Notes: generated by a model from the letters alone, not told the origin. A stretch of DNA of 64,000 nucleotides from Meridianimarinicoccus marinus (GCF_040689105.1 NZ_JBFBVU010000013.1:42619-106618); one strand, 5' to 3'. Counted from the first letter of the stretch, positions 40,919-49,438 are shown. A program made the numbers and translations.

Positions 40919-41440
40919 TCAGAAAACCGCGTCAAGCACCATGTCGAGCGCCTTGCCCGGCGACATCATCAGCGTCAGCTTCTCGTGGGCGATCTCCAGC
41001 CGTTCGATCGAAAGCGCCGAGGACCCGGCGTTGAGCGAAGGCCCGGTCCATTTGATCGGCAGACCGCGCTCGAAGCTCCAGGACTTGATCGGCACACGCA
41101 TCTCGTTGGCCAGCAGGATCATCCCGTTGCGCCGCTTTCCCTCGCCCTGCAGAAATTCCTCGTGCCAGAGGTAGATGTCCTCGGAAAAGCCCACGCCCCG
41201 GCTCAGCACGATGTTGGGAAAGGTGAACCGGTCGGGGAACTTGTGGACCCGGTCGTTCACCCCGCCGGCGCGGTATTCCACCAGGCCCATTTCGCTTTCC
41301 AGACCGCTGCACTCCGCAAATCCGCCAAGCACGAAGGGCGCCACCAGGGAAACCGCCGTCGAGACGAGCGAGCTGTCATCCACCAGCACGACGTAGAAGT
41401 TGAAGGCCGGCAACGGGTCGAGACGGGGCAATCCGGCCAT
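40919..41440 (-). CDS. Inner tube protein 2 (phage T4 gp19-like)
   Basis: 173 residues of the T4-like tail tube family: an N-terminal strand P-A-F-N-F-Y-V-V-L-V-D, the E-C-S-G-L-E-S-E-M-G-L-V-E-Y motif near 68-81, and a C-terminal strand L-E-I-A-H-E-K-L-T. It is longer than tube 1. In eCIS the second tube type forms the ring nearest the baseplate. It is encoded four bases after sheath 2. Confidence 0.88.
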   Translation of the reverse strand: MAGLPRLDPLPAFNFYVVLVDDSSLVSTAVSLVAPFVLGGFAECSGLESEMGLVEYRAGGVNDRVHKFPDRFTFPNIVLSRGVGFSEDIYLWHEEFLQGEGKRRNGMILLANEMRVPIKSWSFERGLPIKWTGPSLNAGSSALSIERLEIAHEKLTLMMSPGKALDMVLDAVF

Positions 41441-41444
41441 GGCG

Positions 41445-43694
41445 CTACTCCCTGACTTCTATGGCATCCAGTGTCCGGCCCAGCCGGAACAGGATGAACT
41501 CGAACGGAATCGATGGGGCGACGCCGATCTCGACGATCATCCGCCCGGCATCTCTGTCCGCTTGCGGGTTGTTCTCGAAATCCGATTTCACGGTGAACGC
41601 CTCGCGCGGCGCGGCCCCTGCCAGTGCGCCCTGCCGCCAGAGGCCTTCGAGCAAGGTTCTGACGGTCAGCACCACGGCCTGCCTTGTGATCGCGTTGTTG
41701 GGCTCGAAGACCGCCCATTGCAGCGCGCGTTCCAGCGTCTTTTCGATCGCGTCGACCAGACGCCGCGAGGTGATATAGCGCCAGTCGGGGTTCGACGAGA
41801 GACTGCGGGTGCCCCAGAGACGTATGCCCCGGCCCGGGAAGGCGCGGATCGCATTCAGCCCGATGGGGTTGAGCAGCGCCTGCTCGGCATCACTGATGTC
41901 GAGCGCAACGCCCTCGACCTGACGCAGTTGCAGGTTTGCCGGGGCGCGATGAATGCCGGTCTCGTGCTCACCAAGGGCCAGGGCGCCGCAGACATGGCCA
42001 CATGGCGGTTGCAGGGCTGTCCCCCCGGTCTCGCCTGCCGGAACCCGAAGCCACGGTCCGAAGAAGGCCCCGCGGGCACTGTCGCCCAGCTTGGCCCGCC
42101 AGCTGCGCAGGTCGTCCAGCTTCATTCCCGCGGACGGGGGATCGAGCACGGCCACGCGATAGGGTCCGACAATCGCAGGGCTCATCATGGCGGCCTGCAC
42201 CGTGAGGATTTCGCTTTCGGTCAATTGCCGGGGATCGACCAGGGCTTCCAGCGCGAACTGGACTGGCGGGCCCGTGGTGAACTCCACCGCCTGCGCAAGG
42301 GTTTCCAGATCGGCGAAACCGGCCTTGGCAAACCGCAGCGTGACAAGGGCCAGCGGCAAGCCGTCGAGCAGGAAGGTTCCGTCAGCGGCTGTGGTCGCAA
42401 CGCGCCCCTGCCCCGCGACCTCGACCCGCACGCCCGGCAGCGGCTGCGCGTCGCTGCCGGTGCCTGCGGACAGCACAAGCCCCGTCAGTCGTCCTGCGGC
42501 CGGCGCTTCCAGCACGCCGCAATCGATCTCGGGTGGCGGTGGCGGTGGCGAGACCGGTTCGGGGGCCGGTGGTTGCAGAACAAGGTCGGGTGCGGCGACC
42601 AGGGCAATCTCGTCGACCCGCGCCTGCGACACGGCCTGCGCCGCGCCACTGTGTGGCGGTGCCCCCAGTGCCCGCAGATAATCCTCGGCCGTCACCGTCG
42701 AAACCGCATCCCAACCGCCCGACAGCTGAACCGAGGTCAGCGCCGGCCAGGTGGCGGGATCGGTCCAGTCAGTGGCCGCGTCGGTATCAAAATCCGGCGC
42801 AAGGTCGAGGTTGCGGCATTCCTCGGCAATCACGCTCTCCAGAGCACGGCTGTGATCGGGATGGGGCCCGAGATTTTCGAAACGCTCCACCAGCCGGCCA
42901 TCGACATAGATATCGACGCGGAACTCTACCGAGGCGATCCGGATGGCGGCCGTGGGGTCAAGCGCGGGGCCACCAGTGTCCAGCGCGTCGGGCGGCGTCT
43001 TCCACCAGACCATCTGCCGGGCGGCGTCGATCCGAGCGATCTCGGCGGTCGCGGTGATGGCTTGGCCAGCGATCTCCTGGTGCAATTCGAGGATCGAGTG
43101 CGGTTCCAGCCCGGCAAGGTTGAAAAGTTGGCTGGCCATGCCGTCCTCAAGCCGCCCCGGCTCGGTTTCGGCCGCGACCAGCGATTGGCGCAAGATCTCC
43201 ACGCGAAGCCCGTTGCCCCAGGCGCCGGGGTCCGGGGTGCGTCGGCCGTAGGTCTGCACTTGGGCGTCAAACGCGGCCGCCCAGGCCTGCGCGCCGGGAT
43301 TGCCGCTGCCCTGCAACGCGCGCGGGTTGATCCGCGGCCAGGGAAAGCTTGCCCGCGCCCGCCAGACGCGGTCCGGCACCTGGACGGTTGGATCGTCGGG
43401 CACGATCGCCGCCTCGGCAGCCTGCGCCCCTTGTCCGGTCACGCGGACGATATAGCACACCGTACCGCCGGTTTCGAAGAAGGCCCCGACCGCGCCCGCA
43501 AGGTGTCCGGGCACGAAGGGCGCCCCGAACAGATCCTCGAACTGCCGCCGGCTTTCGATCCGGACCGGCACGCCGAACGGGCCGCGCCGCGCATAGCCCA
43601 GAAAAACCGGCACATCACCGCGCTCCAGCGGCCCGGTGGCCCGCACGGGCTGAACCGGCTCGATGTAGATTCCGGGGGTCAGTGGCATGGTCAT
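41445..43694 (-). CDS. Tail sheath protein 2 with inserted carboxypeptidase-regulatory-like domain
   Basis: 749 residues. The N-terminus L-T-P-G-I-Y-I-E-P-V and the C-terminal R-L-W-G-T-R-S-L-S-S...W-A-V-F-E-P-N-N with V-E-I-G-V-A-P-S-I-P are standard sheath parts. Between them is a Pro-rich linker (about 375-388) followed by a module at about 390-482 with G-R-L-T-G-L-V, G-V-R-V-E-V-A-G, T-A-A-D-G-T-F-L-L-D-G-L-P and L-R-F-A-K-A-G-F. This is the typical layout of a carboxypeptidase-D regulatory-like (Ig-like) domain. Such an insertion would point outwards from the sheath ring. The gene is followed four bases later by tube 2. Confidence 0.87.
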   Translation of the reverse strand: MTMPLTPGIYIEPVQPVRATGPLERGDVPVFLGYARRGPFGVPVRIESRRQFEDLFGAPFVPGHLAGAVGAFFETGGTVCYIVRVTGQGAQAAEAAIVPDDPTVQVPDRVWRARASFPWPRINPRALQGSGNPGAQAWAAAFDAQVQTYGRRTPDPGAWGNGLRVEILRQSLVAAETEPGRLEDGMASQLFNLAGLEPHSILELHQEIAGQAITATAEIARIDAARQMVWWKTPPDALDTGGPALDPTAAIRIASVEFRVDIYVDGRLVERFENLGPHPDHSRALESVIAEECRNLDLAPDFDTDAATDWTDPATWPALTSVQLSGGWDAVSTVTAEDYLRALGAPPHSGAAQAVSQARVDEIALVAAPDLVLQPPAPEPVSPPPPPPEIDCGVLEAPAAGRLTGLVLSAGTGSDAQPLPGVRVEVAGQGRVATTAADGTFLLDGLPLALVTLRFAKAGFADLETLAQAVEFTTGPPVQFALEALVDPRQLTESEILTVQAAMMSPAIVGPYRVAVLDPPSAGMKLDDLRSWRAKLGDSARGAFFGPWLRVPAGETGGTALQPPCGHVCGALALGEHETGIHRAPANLQLRQVEGVALDISDAEQALLNPIGLNAIRAFPGRGIRLWGTRSLSSNPDWRYITSRRLVDAIEKTLERALQWAVFEPNNAITRQAVVLTVRTLLEGLWRQGALAGAAPREAFTVKSDFENNPQADRDAGRMIVEIGVAPSIPFEFILFRLGRTLDAIEVRE

Positions 43695-43710
43695 TGGCGC
43701 GTGCCCTTCC

Positions 43711-44136
43711 TCATACCAGACGAACGTCCTCGACGGCGATCTCGATGGCCTCCATCGCCGCCTCGTTGGCCGTCGCGTTCAGCGCCGGACCCTCGTATTT
43801 CGACAGCCAGCCCTCGGAGAATTCCCAGCGCAGCTGCGGCTGACGCGCCTCGTCCAGCAGGATGATGGCGCCGGCCTTGCGTTCGGTCACACCGTCGATC
43901 GTGGTCTTGCGCCACTCCCAGAGTTCGCGGTTCTGGGTGTAGCCACGCTTCAGCGTGATGTTGCCGTATTTCCGCAGGCCGGGGATCTTGCGCACCGTGG
44001 CGGTATCCGCGCCCTCGCGATACTCGATGATATCCTGTTCGAAACTCAGCCCCCCCACTTCGGTGAAACCAGCGACCGAAAGGCCGTCGATTTCCAGCAG
44101 GAAGTTGTACTGGGCATAGGGGTCGTTGCGTGGCAT
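43711..44136 (-). CDS. Inner tube protein 1 (phage T4 gp19-like)
   Basis: 141 residues, the usual length for the main tube protein. It has D-P-Y-A-Q-Y-N-F-L-L-E-I at the N-terminus, the F-T-E-V-G-G-L-S-F-E-Q-D motif near 20-31, and L-K-R-G-Y-T-Q-N-R-E-L-W-E-W near 58-71. It polymerises as stacked hexamers inside the sheath and is the likely payload conduit. AAGGAG lies nine bases before the ATG. Confidence 0.92.
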   Translation of the reverse strand: MPRNDPYAQYNFLLEIDGLSVAGFTEVGGLSFEQDIIEYREGADTATVRKIPGLRKYGNITLKRGYTQNRELWEWRKTTIDGVTERKAGAIILLDEARQPQLRWEFSEGWLSKYEGPALNATANEAAMEAIEIAVEDVRLV

Positions 44137-44180
44137 TGAACCGGGCTCCTTCCGTGGAATTGTTCAGGCAGGGCGCGACG

Positions 44181-46649
44181 TCAGGACGTCGCTTCCCGCG
44201 TCTTCTGACCGATACGGATGATGACGAATTCGGCCGGTTTCACGGCGGCGACCCCGACCTCGACGATGAGCCGACCATTGTCGATATCGGCCTGGGTCAT
44301 GGTGATGTTGTAGCCGACGTTGACGAAGTAGGCTTCTTCCTCGGAGGTGCCCTCAAGGCCACCGTCGCGCCAGATGCCCGTCAGGAACCCCGAAATGGAC
44401 TGCTTTACCGAGGCCCAGAGCGGCTCGGCGTTGGGCTCGAAGACCGCCCATTGCAGGCCGTTATCGAGCGACTGCTCGATGAACAGCAGCAACCGACGCA
44501 CGTTGACGTATTTCCACTCGGGATCCGAACTCAGCGTCCGCGCGCCCCACAGCCGCAGCCCCCGGTTGGCGGTGCGAAAGTCGCGGAAGCAGTTGACGTG
44601 GATGGGGTTCAGGATGTCCTGCTCGCCCTTGGTCAGCGCTGTCTCGAACCCGAGAATACCGCGCACGACCTCGTTTGCCGGTGCCTTCCAGACACCCCGG
44701 TTGATGTCCGTTCGGGCATAGATGCCGGCCACATGGCCTGCCGGGGGGATCTTCAGGATATCGCCGGGATCGCCGAACCGGTCGGGGATGACCAGCCACG
44801 GATAGTAGATCGCGCCATAGGTGGTGTCGAAGTTCTGCCGGTGGCCGCGGGCATCCGCCAGCCTGTCGCCCACATCCGTCTCGACCACCGCAAATCGATA
44901 GCGCATCTTGGCGCAATGGTTCAGCAGCGCCTTTTGCAGCGAGATGTCGGTTTGACCGGGCACCGCAACGATCGAGATCGAGGATTCGTTCTCCAGCGCC
45001 TGAATGCCCGTGCGGTCGCCGGGATCGTCCGAGGCGGTGCCGATGAACGTGTTCGAATCGATCGAGGCATCGTCGTCGGTGCCGCCGACCATTGGCCAGA
45101 TCACGGCCGCGACCGGTGTGGCGATCCGCCCGTCATCGGCGGTTGCAACATCGACGCCGGCATCGTCCACCGTGCGATCCGAAAGCCGGATCAGTTCGGA
45201 CCCGCCTGCGTTGCCGGATTCCCGGCCCGCAATCGCCGCGCGATCGAACCGACCGACAATGGTCGGGGCATAGCGCGGATGGTCGGAATTCATCGAAAGA
45301 TTTTCGAACAGCTCGCTTTCGGCGACCTTGCCGTTTTCGATCCGCTCTGCGATCAGGTGGAACTCCACCGACCGGACCACCGTACCCGGACCCACGCCGG
45401 TGCCAAGGCTGCCGGTGAGGACCACCTCGCCGCTGACCCGGTTGACAGAGGCCACCGTGGCCCGCTCGCCAGTGGAGAATTCCAGCACGCTGCCCTCGTA
45501 AAGCCCGAAGGCGCTGTCCAGCATCACCACCGTCTCGCCGGTGCCAGCGGCGGCGGCGGTGGCGGTCTCCACGAGGCTCGAACGCTCGGTGCGGACCTGC
45601 ATGTCATTGCCCCAGGCGCCACGGAACCGGGCGTGGGCCTCGAACATCGGGACGCTCGCCGTGACCGTCACCCCGTCGCCGTGGCTTTCGGTCAGCGCAC
45701 TGACGGGTACGGTCTCTGCCGCCGAAAGAACACGACGAAACGCGTTGCCGAGCCGCACGATGTCGCCTGCGGCAATGGAGGGTTGCGGGTCCACGTCGAG
45801 CGCCGCGGCGCCGGCAACCGAAGCCCCGTCGAGTTGCGTGGCCGCTCCGGCCGCCGCCGTCACAACATCGACGACCGTCGTCGCTGCCGGATGGGCAAAC
45901 AGCAACGCCTGGTCGACGTCGGGTAGATCGAGCGTCGTCGCGATCACATACTCGGTCAGATCGGGGTTGCCGGTGTCGCTGACCCGCAGGATGTCCCCCG
46001 CAGCAATCCCGGTGGGATCGGTCAGGGCAAGCGCAGTGGCCCCGGCCACCATATCTCCGCTGACCGGGAAGTTGGCGCCGTCGGTAAATGTCTGAACCGT
46101 GACCGCATCGTCATCTGCCCCGGCCTGGGCGAAAGGCGCATTCACCAGCAGCCGTGTGCCGGTCGCCGGACCCGTTGCGGTCACAAGTTCGGTGCGGTCG
46201 TCGTCCGAGATCAGCAGCACCGTGCCAGCGGCGACATTGCTGGCATCCTCGATAGCAATGGTTCCAGCCCCCAACGCGGCAGCCCCGACCATCGTGGTCG
46301 ACACCCCCTGGGTCAGGTCCGTGCCGTGCACCTGAACGCTGGCCGTGGTGGCGTTGGTTCCGACGATGCGATTGACATAGAGCCTTGCGCCGCCGTTGCC
46401 GAAGAACCCCTGGACCGCATAGGGCAGCATGTCGAGCCCGCTGGCCGGATCAGCCAGTGTGGCGTGGTCGATGAACCCGCCGAAGACCCGGTTGAAGGCG
46501 CCGAAGCTGGTCACCAGCGTGGGCGTATTTTCCGGCCCGCGCTGGGTGAAACCAACCATGCCTGCCGTGGATGTGCTGGCGCCCTCGATGGGCTTGTTCC
46601 CCGAGGAGACCTCCTCGATATAGACGCCGGGTGCAAGATATTCGGGCAT
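44181..46649 (-). CDS. Tail sheath protein 1, enlarged by repeated beta modules
   Basis: 822 residues. Sheath core at both ends: Y-L-A-P-G-V-Y-I-E-E-V near the start, and at the end R-L-W-G-A-R-T-L-S, W-A-V-F-E-P-N and V-E-V-G-V-A-A-V-K-P-A-E-F-V-I-I-R-I. Residues about 121-160, 201-240, 278-315 and 372-430 are four related strand-rich modules with a G-A-x-A-L...I-A-A-G-D-I/V-x-R/L pattern. Typical eCIS sheath subunits are much shorter. The modules sit in the variable domain that is surface-exposed in known sheaths. AAGGAG precedes the ATG. Confidence 0.9.
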   Translation of the reverse strand: MPEYLAPGVYIEEVSSGNKPIEGASTSTAGMVGFTQRGPENTPTLVTSFGAFNRVFGGFIDHATLADPASGLDMLPYAVQGFFGNGGARLYVNRIVGTNATTASVQVHGTDLTQGVSTTMVGAAALGAGTIAIEDASNVAAGTVLLISDDDRTELVTATGPATGTRLLVNAPFAQAGADDDAVTVQTFTDGANFPVSGDMVAGATALALTDPTGIAAGDILRVSDTGNPDLTEYVIATTLDLPDVDQALLFAHPAATTVVDVVTAAAGAATQLDGASVAGAAALDVDPQPSIAAGDIVRLGNAFRRVLSAAETVPVSALTESHGDGVTVTASVPMFEAHARFRGAWGNDMQVRTERSSLVETATAAAAGTGETVVMLDSAFGLYEGSVLEFSTGERATVASVNRVSGEVVLTGSLGTGVGPGTVVRSVEFHLIAERIENGKVAESELFENLSMNSDHPRYAPTIVGRFDRAAIAGRESGNAGGSELIRLSDRTVDDAGVDVATADDGRIATPVAAVIWPMVGGTDDDASIDSNTFIGTASDDPGDRTGIQALENESSISIVAVPGQTDISLQKALLNHCAKMRYRFAVVETDVGDRLADARGHRQNFDTTYGAIYYPWLVIPDRFGDPGDILKIPPAGHVAGIYARTDINRGVWKAPANEVVRGILGFETALTKGEQDILNPIHVNCFRDFRTANRGLRLWGARTLSSDPEWKYVNVRRLLLFIEQSLDNGLQWAVFEPNAEPLWASVKQSISGFLTGIWRDGGLEGTSEEEAYFVNVGYNITMTQADIDNGRLIVEVGVAAVKPAEFVIIRIGQKTREATS

Positions 46650-46668
46650 CGGTTGCTCTCCTTCGGTC

Positions 46669-47349
46669 CTAGGTTGTGGTGACGCTCAAGATTGTTTCGT
46701 TGACGGGTTTGTTGAAATCGATGCGGATCGTTCGGTCGGTCACGTGAAGGCCGTCGGTTGCCCGCACGGTCACCTCTTCGGCGACAGGCAATGCGTCGAG
46801 CCGGAACCAGCCGCCCGCATCGGTGGTCGCGGTGGTTGCCGAAACCGGGGCGAGGATGGACACCGTCGCATTCGGCGCCGGCGTTTCCGAATCGTTGTCC
46901 CGCAGCACATAGCCTGCAAGCGCGACCGGCAGCGGGTCGAGGACTCCGCTGAAATCGACGGGCGCGCCGGGCAGAAGCGTCACCTGAACGCTGTCGCCGA
47001 CAACCGTGATGCTGGTCTGGGTCGGGCGAAGGTCGGCGCCCGGAATGGTCCGGGTCTCCTCGAATGGTTCCCGACCGGGCACGGCGAATGTGACCCTCAG
47101 GCGCAGCGGATCGACCGCTTCGAAGGCAGGGGCGGCGCTTTGCGGATCAAGCTGGAACGAGAACCAGCCGCCGTCGCCGCGCCGGAAGACCGCCGGATAG
47201 GGCAGCCATCTGTCGGCCGCGCCCGGATCCTCGTAGTGCAATTCCGCCTCGAAGACCGGCAGTGCGAACCCCGTCACGCCCTGCGCCAACCGGCCGGTCG
47301 CCACGGCCTGACGGGTCATGGGCGGCGCATATGCCTTGAGCACCATCAT
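46669..47349 (-). CDS. eCIS-associated protein with carboxypeptidase-regulatory-like domain
   Basis: 226 residues, no signal peptide. The C-terminal about 100 residues show an Ig-like carboxypeptidase-regulatory fold: V-A-L-A-G-Y-V-L-R-D, P-A-P-N-A-T-V-S-I, T-T-D-A-G-G-W-F-R-L-D-A-L-P and V-T-V-R-A-T-D-G. The N-terminal half is also strand-rich. It overlaps the DUF4255 gene (ATGA) and has GGGAGG upstream. Being between the terminator protein and sheath genes, it may decorate the sheath or cap; the same fold is inserted into sheath 2. Function unknown. Confidence 0.65.
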   Translation of the reverse strand: MMVLKAYAPPMTRQAVATGRLAQGVTGFALPVFEAELHYEDPGAADRWLPYPAVFRRGDGGWFSFQLDPQSAAPAFEAVDPLRLRVTFAVPGREPFEETRTIPGADLRPTQTSITVVGDSVQVTLLPGAPVDFSGVLDPLPVALAGYVLRDNDSETPAPNATVSILAPVSATTATTDAGGWFRLDALPVAEEVTVRATDGLHVTDRTIRIDFNKPVNETILSVTTT

Positions 47350-47960
47350 CCGTCCTCCCGCTCTTTCAGGCCGGTGGCCACCACCTTCTCGCTGACCCGC
47401 GGTTGGCGTCGCGGCGGCAGCGCGCTGTCGACGGCCACGACTTCAACCAGCAAAGTCACCGACAGGCGGTAGGGGGTCGAAAACGCGCTCCAGACTTGCG
47501 ACAGTTGTTCCATCGACAGAAGGTCGGGACGCACCCGCAACTCGGCCGAAGCGCCGCCAAAACTGTCGCCAATGCCCGCGCCGCCAAGAGCCGAGACAAT
47601 CGGCGCATCGTGAAACAGCTGGATCACCCGCCCCAGAAGCAACTGGTTGTTCAACTCGTCGTCGTCCACTGGCGTCAGCAGGTAACGCAGTTGCAGTGGG
47701 AGGGGCGGCAGGCGGAAGGCGTCGGCCCGGCCCGGGTCAGGCAGCGGGCGTTGATTTCTCAGGTGTCGATCAATGTCGACATGGTAGAGATAAAGTGAGG
47801 CCAGCACGCTGGAATCGGAAATGTCGTTCGGGGGCGACAGAGAGATATTGGCGGCAGCGGAGGTGAGCGAAAAATCGACATCAGGAGCGGAGTCCAGCGC
47901 CGCGAATATCTGCTGGCGCAGTTCCTGACTGACATCGTGGACAATGCTGAAGCTTGACAT
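47346..47960 (-). CDS. eCIS tube-terminator protein (DUF4255, Afp16/Pvc16-like)
   Basis: About 204 residues. The family pattern is good: F-S-I-V-H-D-V-S-Q-E-L-R near the start, S-D-S-S-V-L-A-S-L-Y-L-Y-H-V near 45-58, L-R-Y-L-L-T-P-V-D near 88-96, and L-L-G-R-V-I-Q-L-F-H-D near 105-115. It caps the end of tube and sheath. I choose the ATG at 47960, where family similarity begins; an in-frame ATG at 48002 would add 14 unrelated residues. It is the first gene of the operon, so the promoter should lie in 47961-48284. Confidence 0.85.
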   Translation of the reverse strand: MSSFSIVHDVSQELRQQIFAALDSAPDVDFSLTSAAANISLSPPNDISDSSVLASLYLYHVDIDRHLRNQRPLPDPGRADAFRLPPLPLQLRYLLTPVDDDELNNQLLLGRVIQLFHDAPIVSALGGAGIGDSFGGASAELRVRPDLLSMEQLSQVWSAFSTPYRLSVTLLVEVVAVDSALPPRRQPRVSEKVVATGLKEREDG

Positions 47961-48016
47961 GGACCCACCCAATTCTGACGGCGTGGGCCGATCGCGCTTC
48001 ATGCACGAAAAAATCA

Positions 48017-48068
48017 GCGCACACTAAGAAATTATCAGAAACAGAGCGCACTATGTAATTATCAGAAA
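48017..48068 (-). promoter_or_regulatory. Tandem repeats in the eCIS promoter region
   Basis: On the plus strand GCGCAC-N7-AATTATCAGAAA (48017-48041) is followed by GCGCAC-N5-AATTATCAGAAA (48046-48068). Read on the minus strand each copy contains TGATAAT, close to a -10 box. The region 47961-48284 is clearly AT-richer than the genes around it. A nearby inverted repeat AGCCA-TGTTG-TGGCT is at 48068-48082. This is the likely start region for the whole injection-system operon. Confidence 0.45.
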
Positions 48069-48284
48069 GCCATGTTGTGGCTTGCTGAAATATTCTTTCA
48101 AGGTATCACGTTGTGGCAAATCTCTCAACCGTTCATTGCGAAACCGGGGCCAATCATCTGCCCCTCGCAACGCCCCGGAGGTCACGCCGATCGAAGAGTT
48201 CAACGGGCCCTGATGATGTGACCGCCACTCCACGGAATCAATGTGCCAAGGTTGGGCTGCGATGATCCACCAGGAAGGCCAGTC

Positions 48285-48605
48285 ATGTCGGAGACTTTCA
48301 CTGTCGGGCTCGACCTCGCGAAGAATGTGTTTCAGGCACGGCGCAGATGGGCAAACGGTCCCTGCGGCGGCTTCTGCGCGTCGGCGGCAACAGCGTCCTC
48401 CAACAGCACGCACATTTTGCGACCCAGCCCGGCACATGGCTGGTCGGGATGCTGTCACGCAAGCTACCAATGCCGGTGAGGGTTGCACCGTCCGACAAAA
48501 TGGCGCGGATCGTCTGCGCCAGGGTGGCCCGCTGTGGCGTTTGCCAGACACCGGCTCCAGACCAGCATGACCAAGTGATCGCCACCGGTCGCAAGAGCTA
48601 TGGTT
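48285..48605 (+). pseudogene. IS110-family transposase remnant, internally deleted
   Basis: The first 15 residues after the ATG (T-F-T-V-G-L-D-L-A-K-N-V-F-Q) are the conserved N-terminus of IS110-type transposases. Right after this the other forward frame gives M-G-K-R-S-L-R-R-L-L-R-V-G-G...W-L-V-G-M-L...K-M-A-R-I-V, the C-terminal part of the same family. Nearly 300 residues between them, including most of the DEDD catalytic core, are missing and the frame is shifted. The element is therefore dead. The right end is approximate. Confidence 0.75.
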
Positions 48606-48692
48606 CGTGTTGCTCGACTGTATGCGCTGATTTCTGCGTTTTAGCAGGCTGTGCTATTCTCGCTGGCGTCTCAGAAGAGAGGAGCCCAGTGC

Positions 48693-49226
48693 ATGTGGAA
48701 TATAGAGCAATTTGTGGCGGACTGTCGAACCGCAGTGAATCGAGATGACACGCACAGATCGGTGGCGGAAGTGGTGGACCGCGCGATGCGCGATCCCGCA
48801 GGGGTGACGAGATCATTGGGAGAGCCCACAGAAAGTGGCATTTTTCCGATCTACAAGTCGAGTGATCTGACGATTGTAAATGTCGTCTGGAAACCTGGAA
48901 TGACGCTGATGCCCCATAATCACGAAATGTGGGCCGTCATAGGCATCTACGGCGGTAGGGAGGACAACATTTTCTGGCGGCGCGTTGCTGATGATCCGGA
49001 GGGGCGCATCGAAGCGGCTGGGGCCCTCGCTCTGTCGACAGGCCAATGCACGCCGCTTGGCAAGGATCTCATTCACTCGGTGACGAACCCGATTCCAAAA
49101 TTGACAGGCGCAATTCACGTCTATGGTGGAGACTTCTTTGAAGCGGAACGAAGCGAGTGGGATCCGGAGAGCTTGACCGAACACGCCTTCGACATGGACA
49201 AGGTCCGCGCCCTTTTCGAAGACTGA
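48693..49226 (+). CDS. Cysteine dioxygenase-like cupin protein
   Basis: 177 residues of a single cupin domain. The metal-site pattern is P-H75-N-H77-E78-M-W followed by a Gly-rich strand (Y-G-G-R-E-D-N), and H128 in D-L-I-H-S-V. This fits the three-His non-haem iron site of the cysteine dioxygenase/thiol dioxygenase relatives. The ATG at 48693 has AGAGGAG upstream. It is the only intact gene between the IS110 and IS3/IS66 remnants. G+C content and codon use look lower than in the flanking operons, which suggests recent arrival. The substrate is unknown. Confidence 0.7.
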   Translation: MWNIEQFVADCRTAVNRDDTHRSVAEVVDRAMRDPAGVTRSLGEPTESGIFPIYKSSDLTIVNVVWKPGMTLMPHNHEMWAVIGIYGGREDNIFWRRVADDPEGRIEAAGALALSTGQCTPLGKDLIHSVTNPIPKLTGAIHVYGGDFFEAERSEWDPESLTEHAFDMDKVRALFED

Positions 49227-49285
49227 TCCACGCGATGACGGCCAATGTTGAAAACGGCCGCAACATTTGTCCGTCGTCAGAGATT

Positions 49286-49438
49286 TTAGGACAGATGGCT
49301 GTTCTCGCCCTCGAGCACCTTCAGCCGGTGCATCTCGTCTGGCAGCAGATCATTGTTCTTCTTCAAATTGAATTTCGTCATCTGGCTGATCCCGGCTTCG
49401 CGGCAGATCTCTGCGACTGTCGTTCCTTGTGTGAGCGC
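49286..49438 (-). pseudogene. IS3-family OrfA remnant
   Basis: About 50 residues read A-L-T-Q-G-T-T-V-A-E-I-C-R-E-A-G-I-S, then M-H-R-L-K-V-L-E-G-E-N, ending in TAA. This is the helix-turn-helix and leucine-zipper part of IS3-group OrfA proteins. The usual Y-N-W-R/K-K-K-Y-G middle is altered, the N-terminus is missing and no OrfB follows. Confidence 0.7.

Noticed and set aside
41400..43865. 821-codon plus-strand frame opposite sheath 2
   Set aside because: The minus strand encodes a clear sheath protein with coupled neighbours; the plus frame is a shadow.
19950..47960. Interpretation as a prophage or as a type VI secretion system
   Set aside because: No capsid, portal, terminase or integrase genes, and no TssJ/L/M membrane complex or ClpV. 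DUF4255, DUF5908 and the AAA ATPase point to eCIS.
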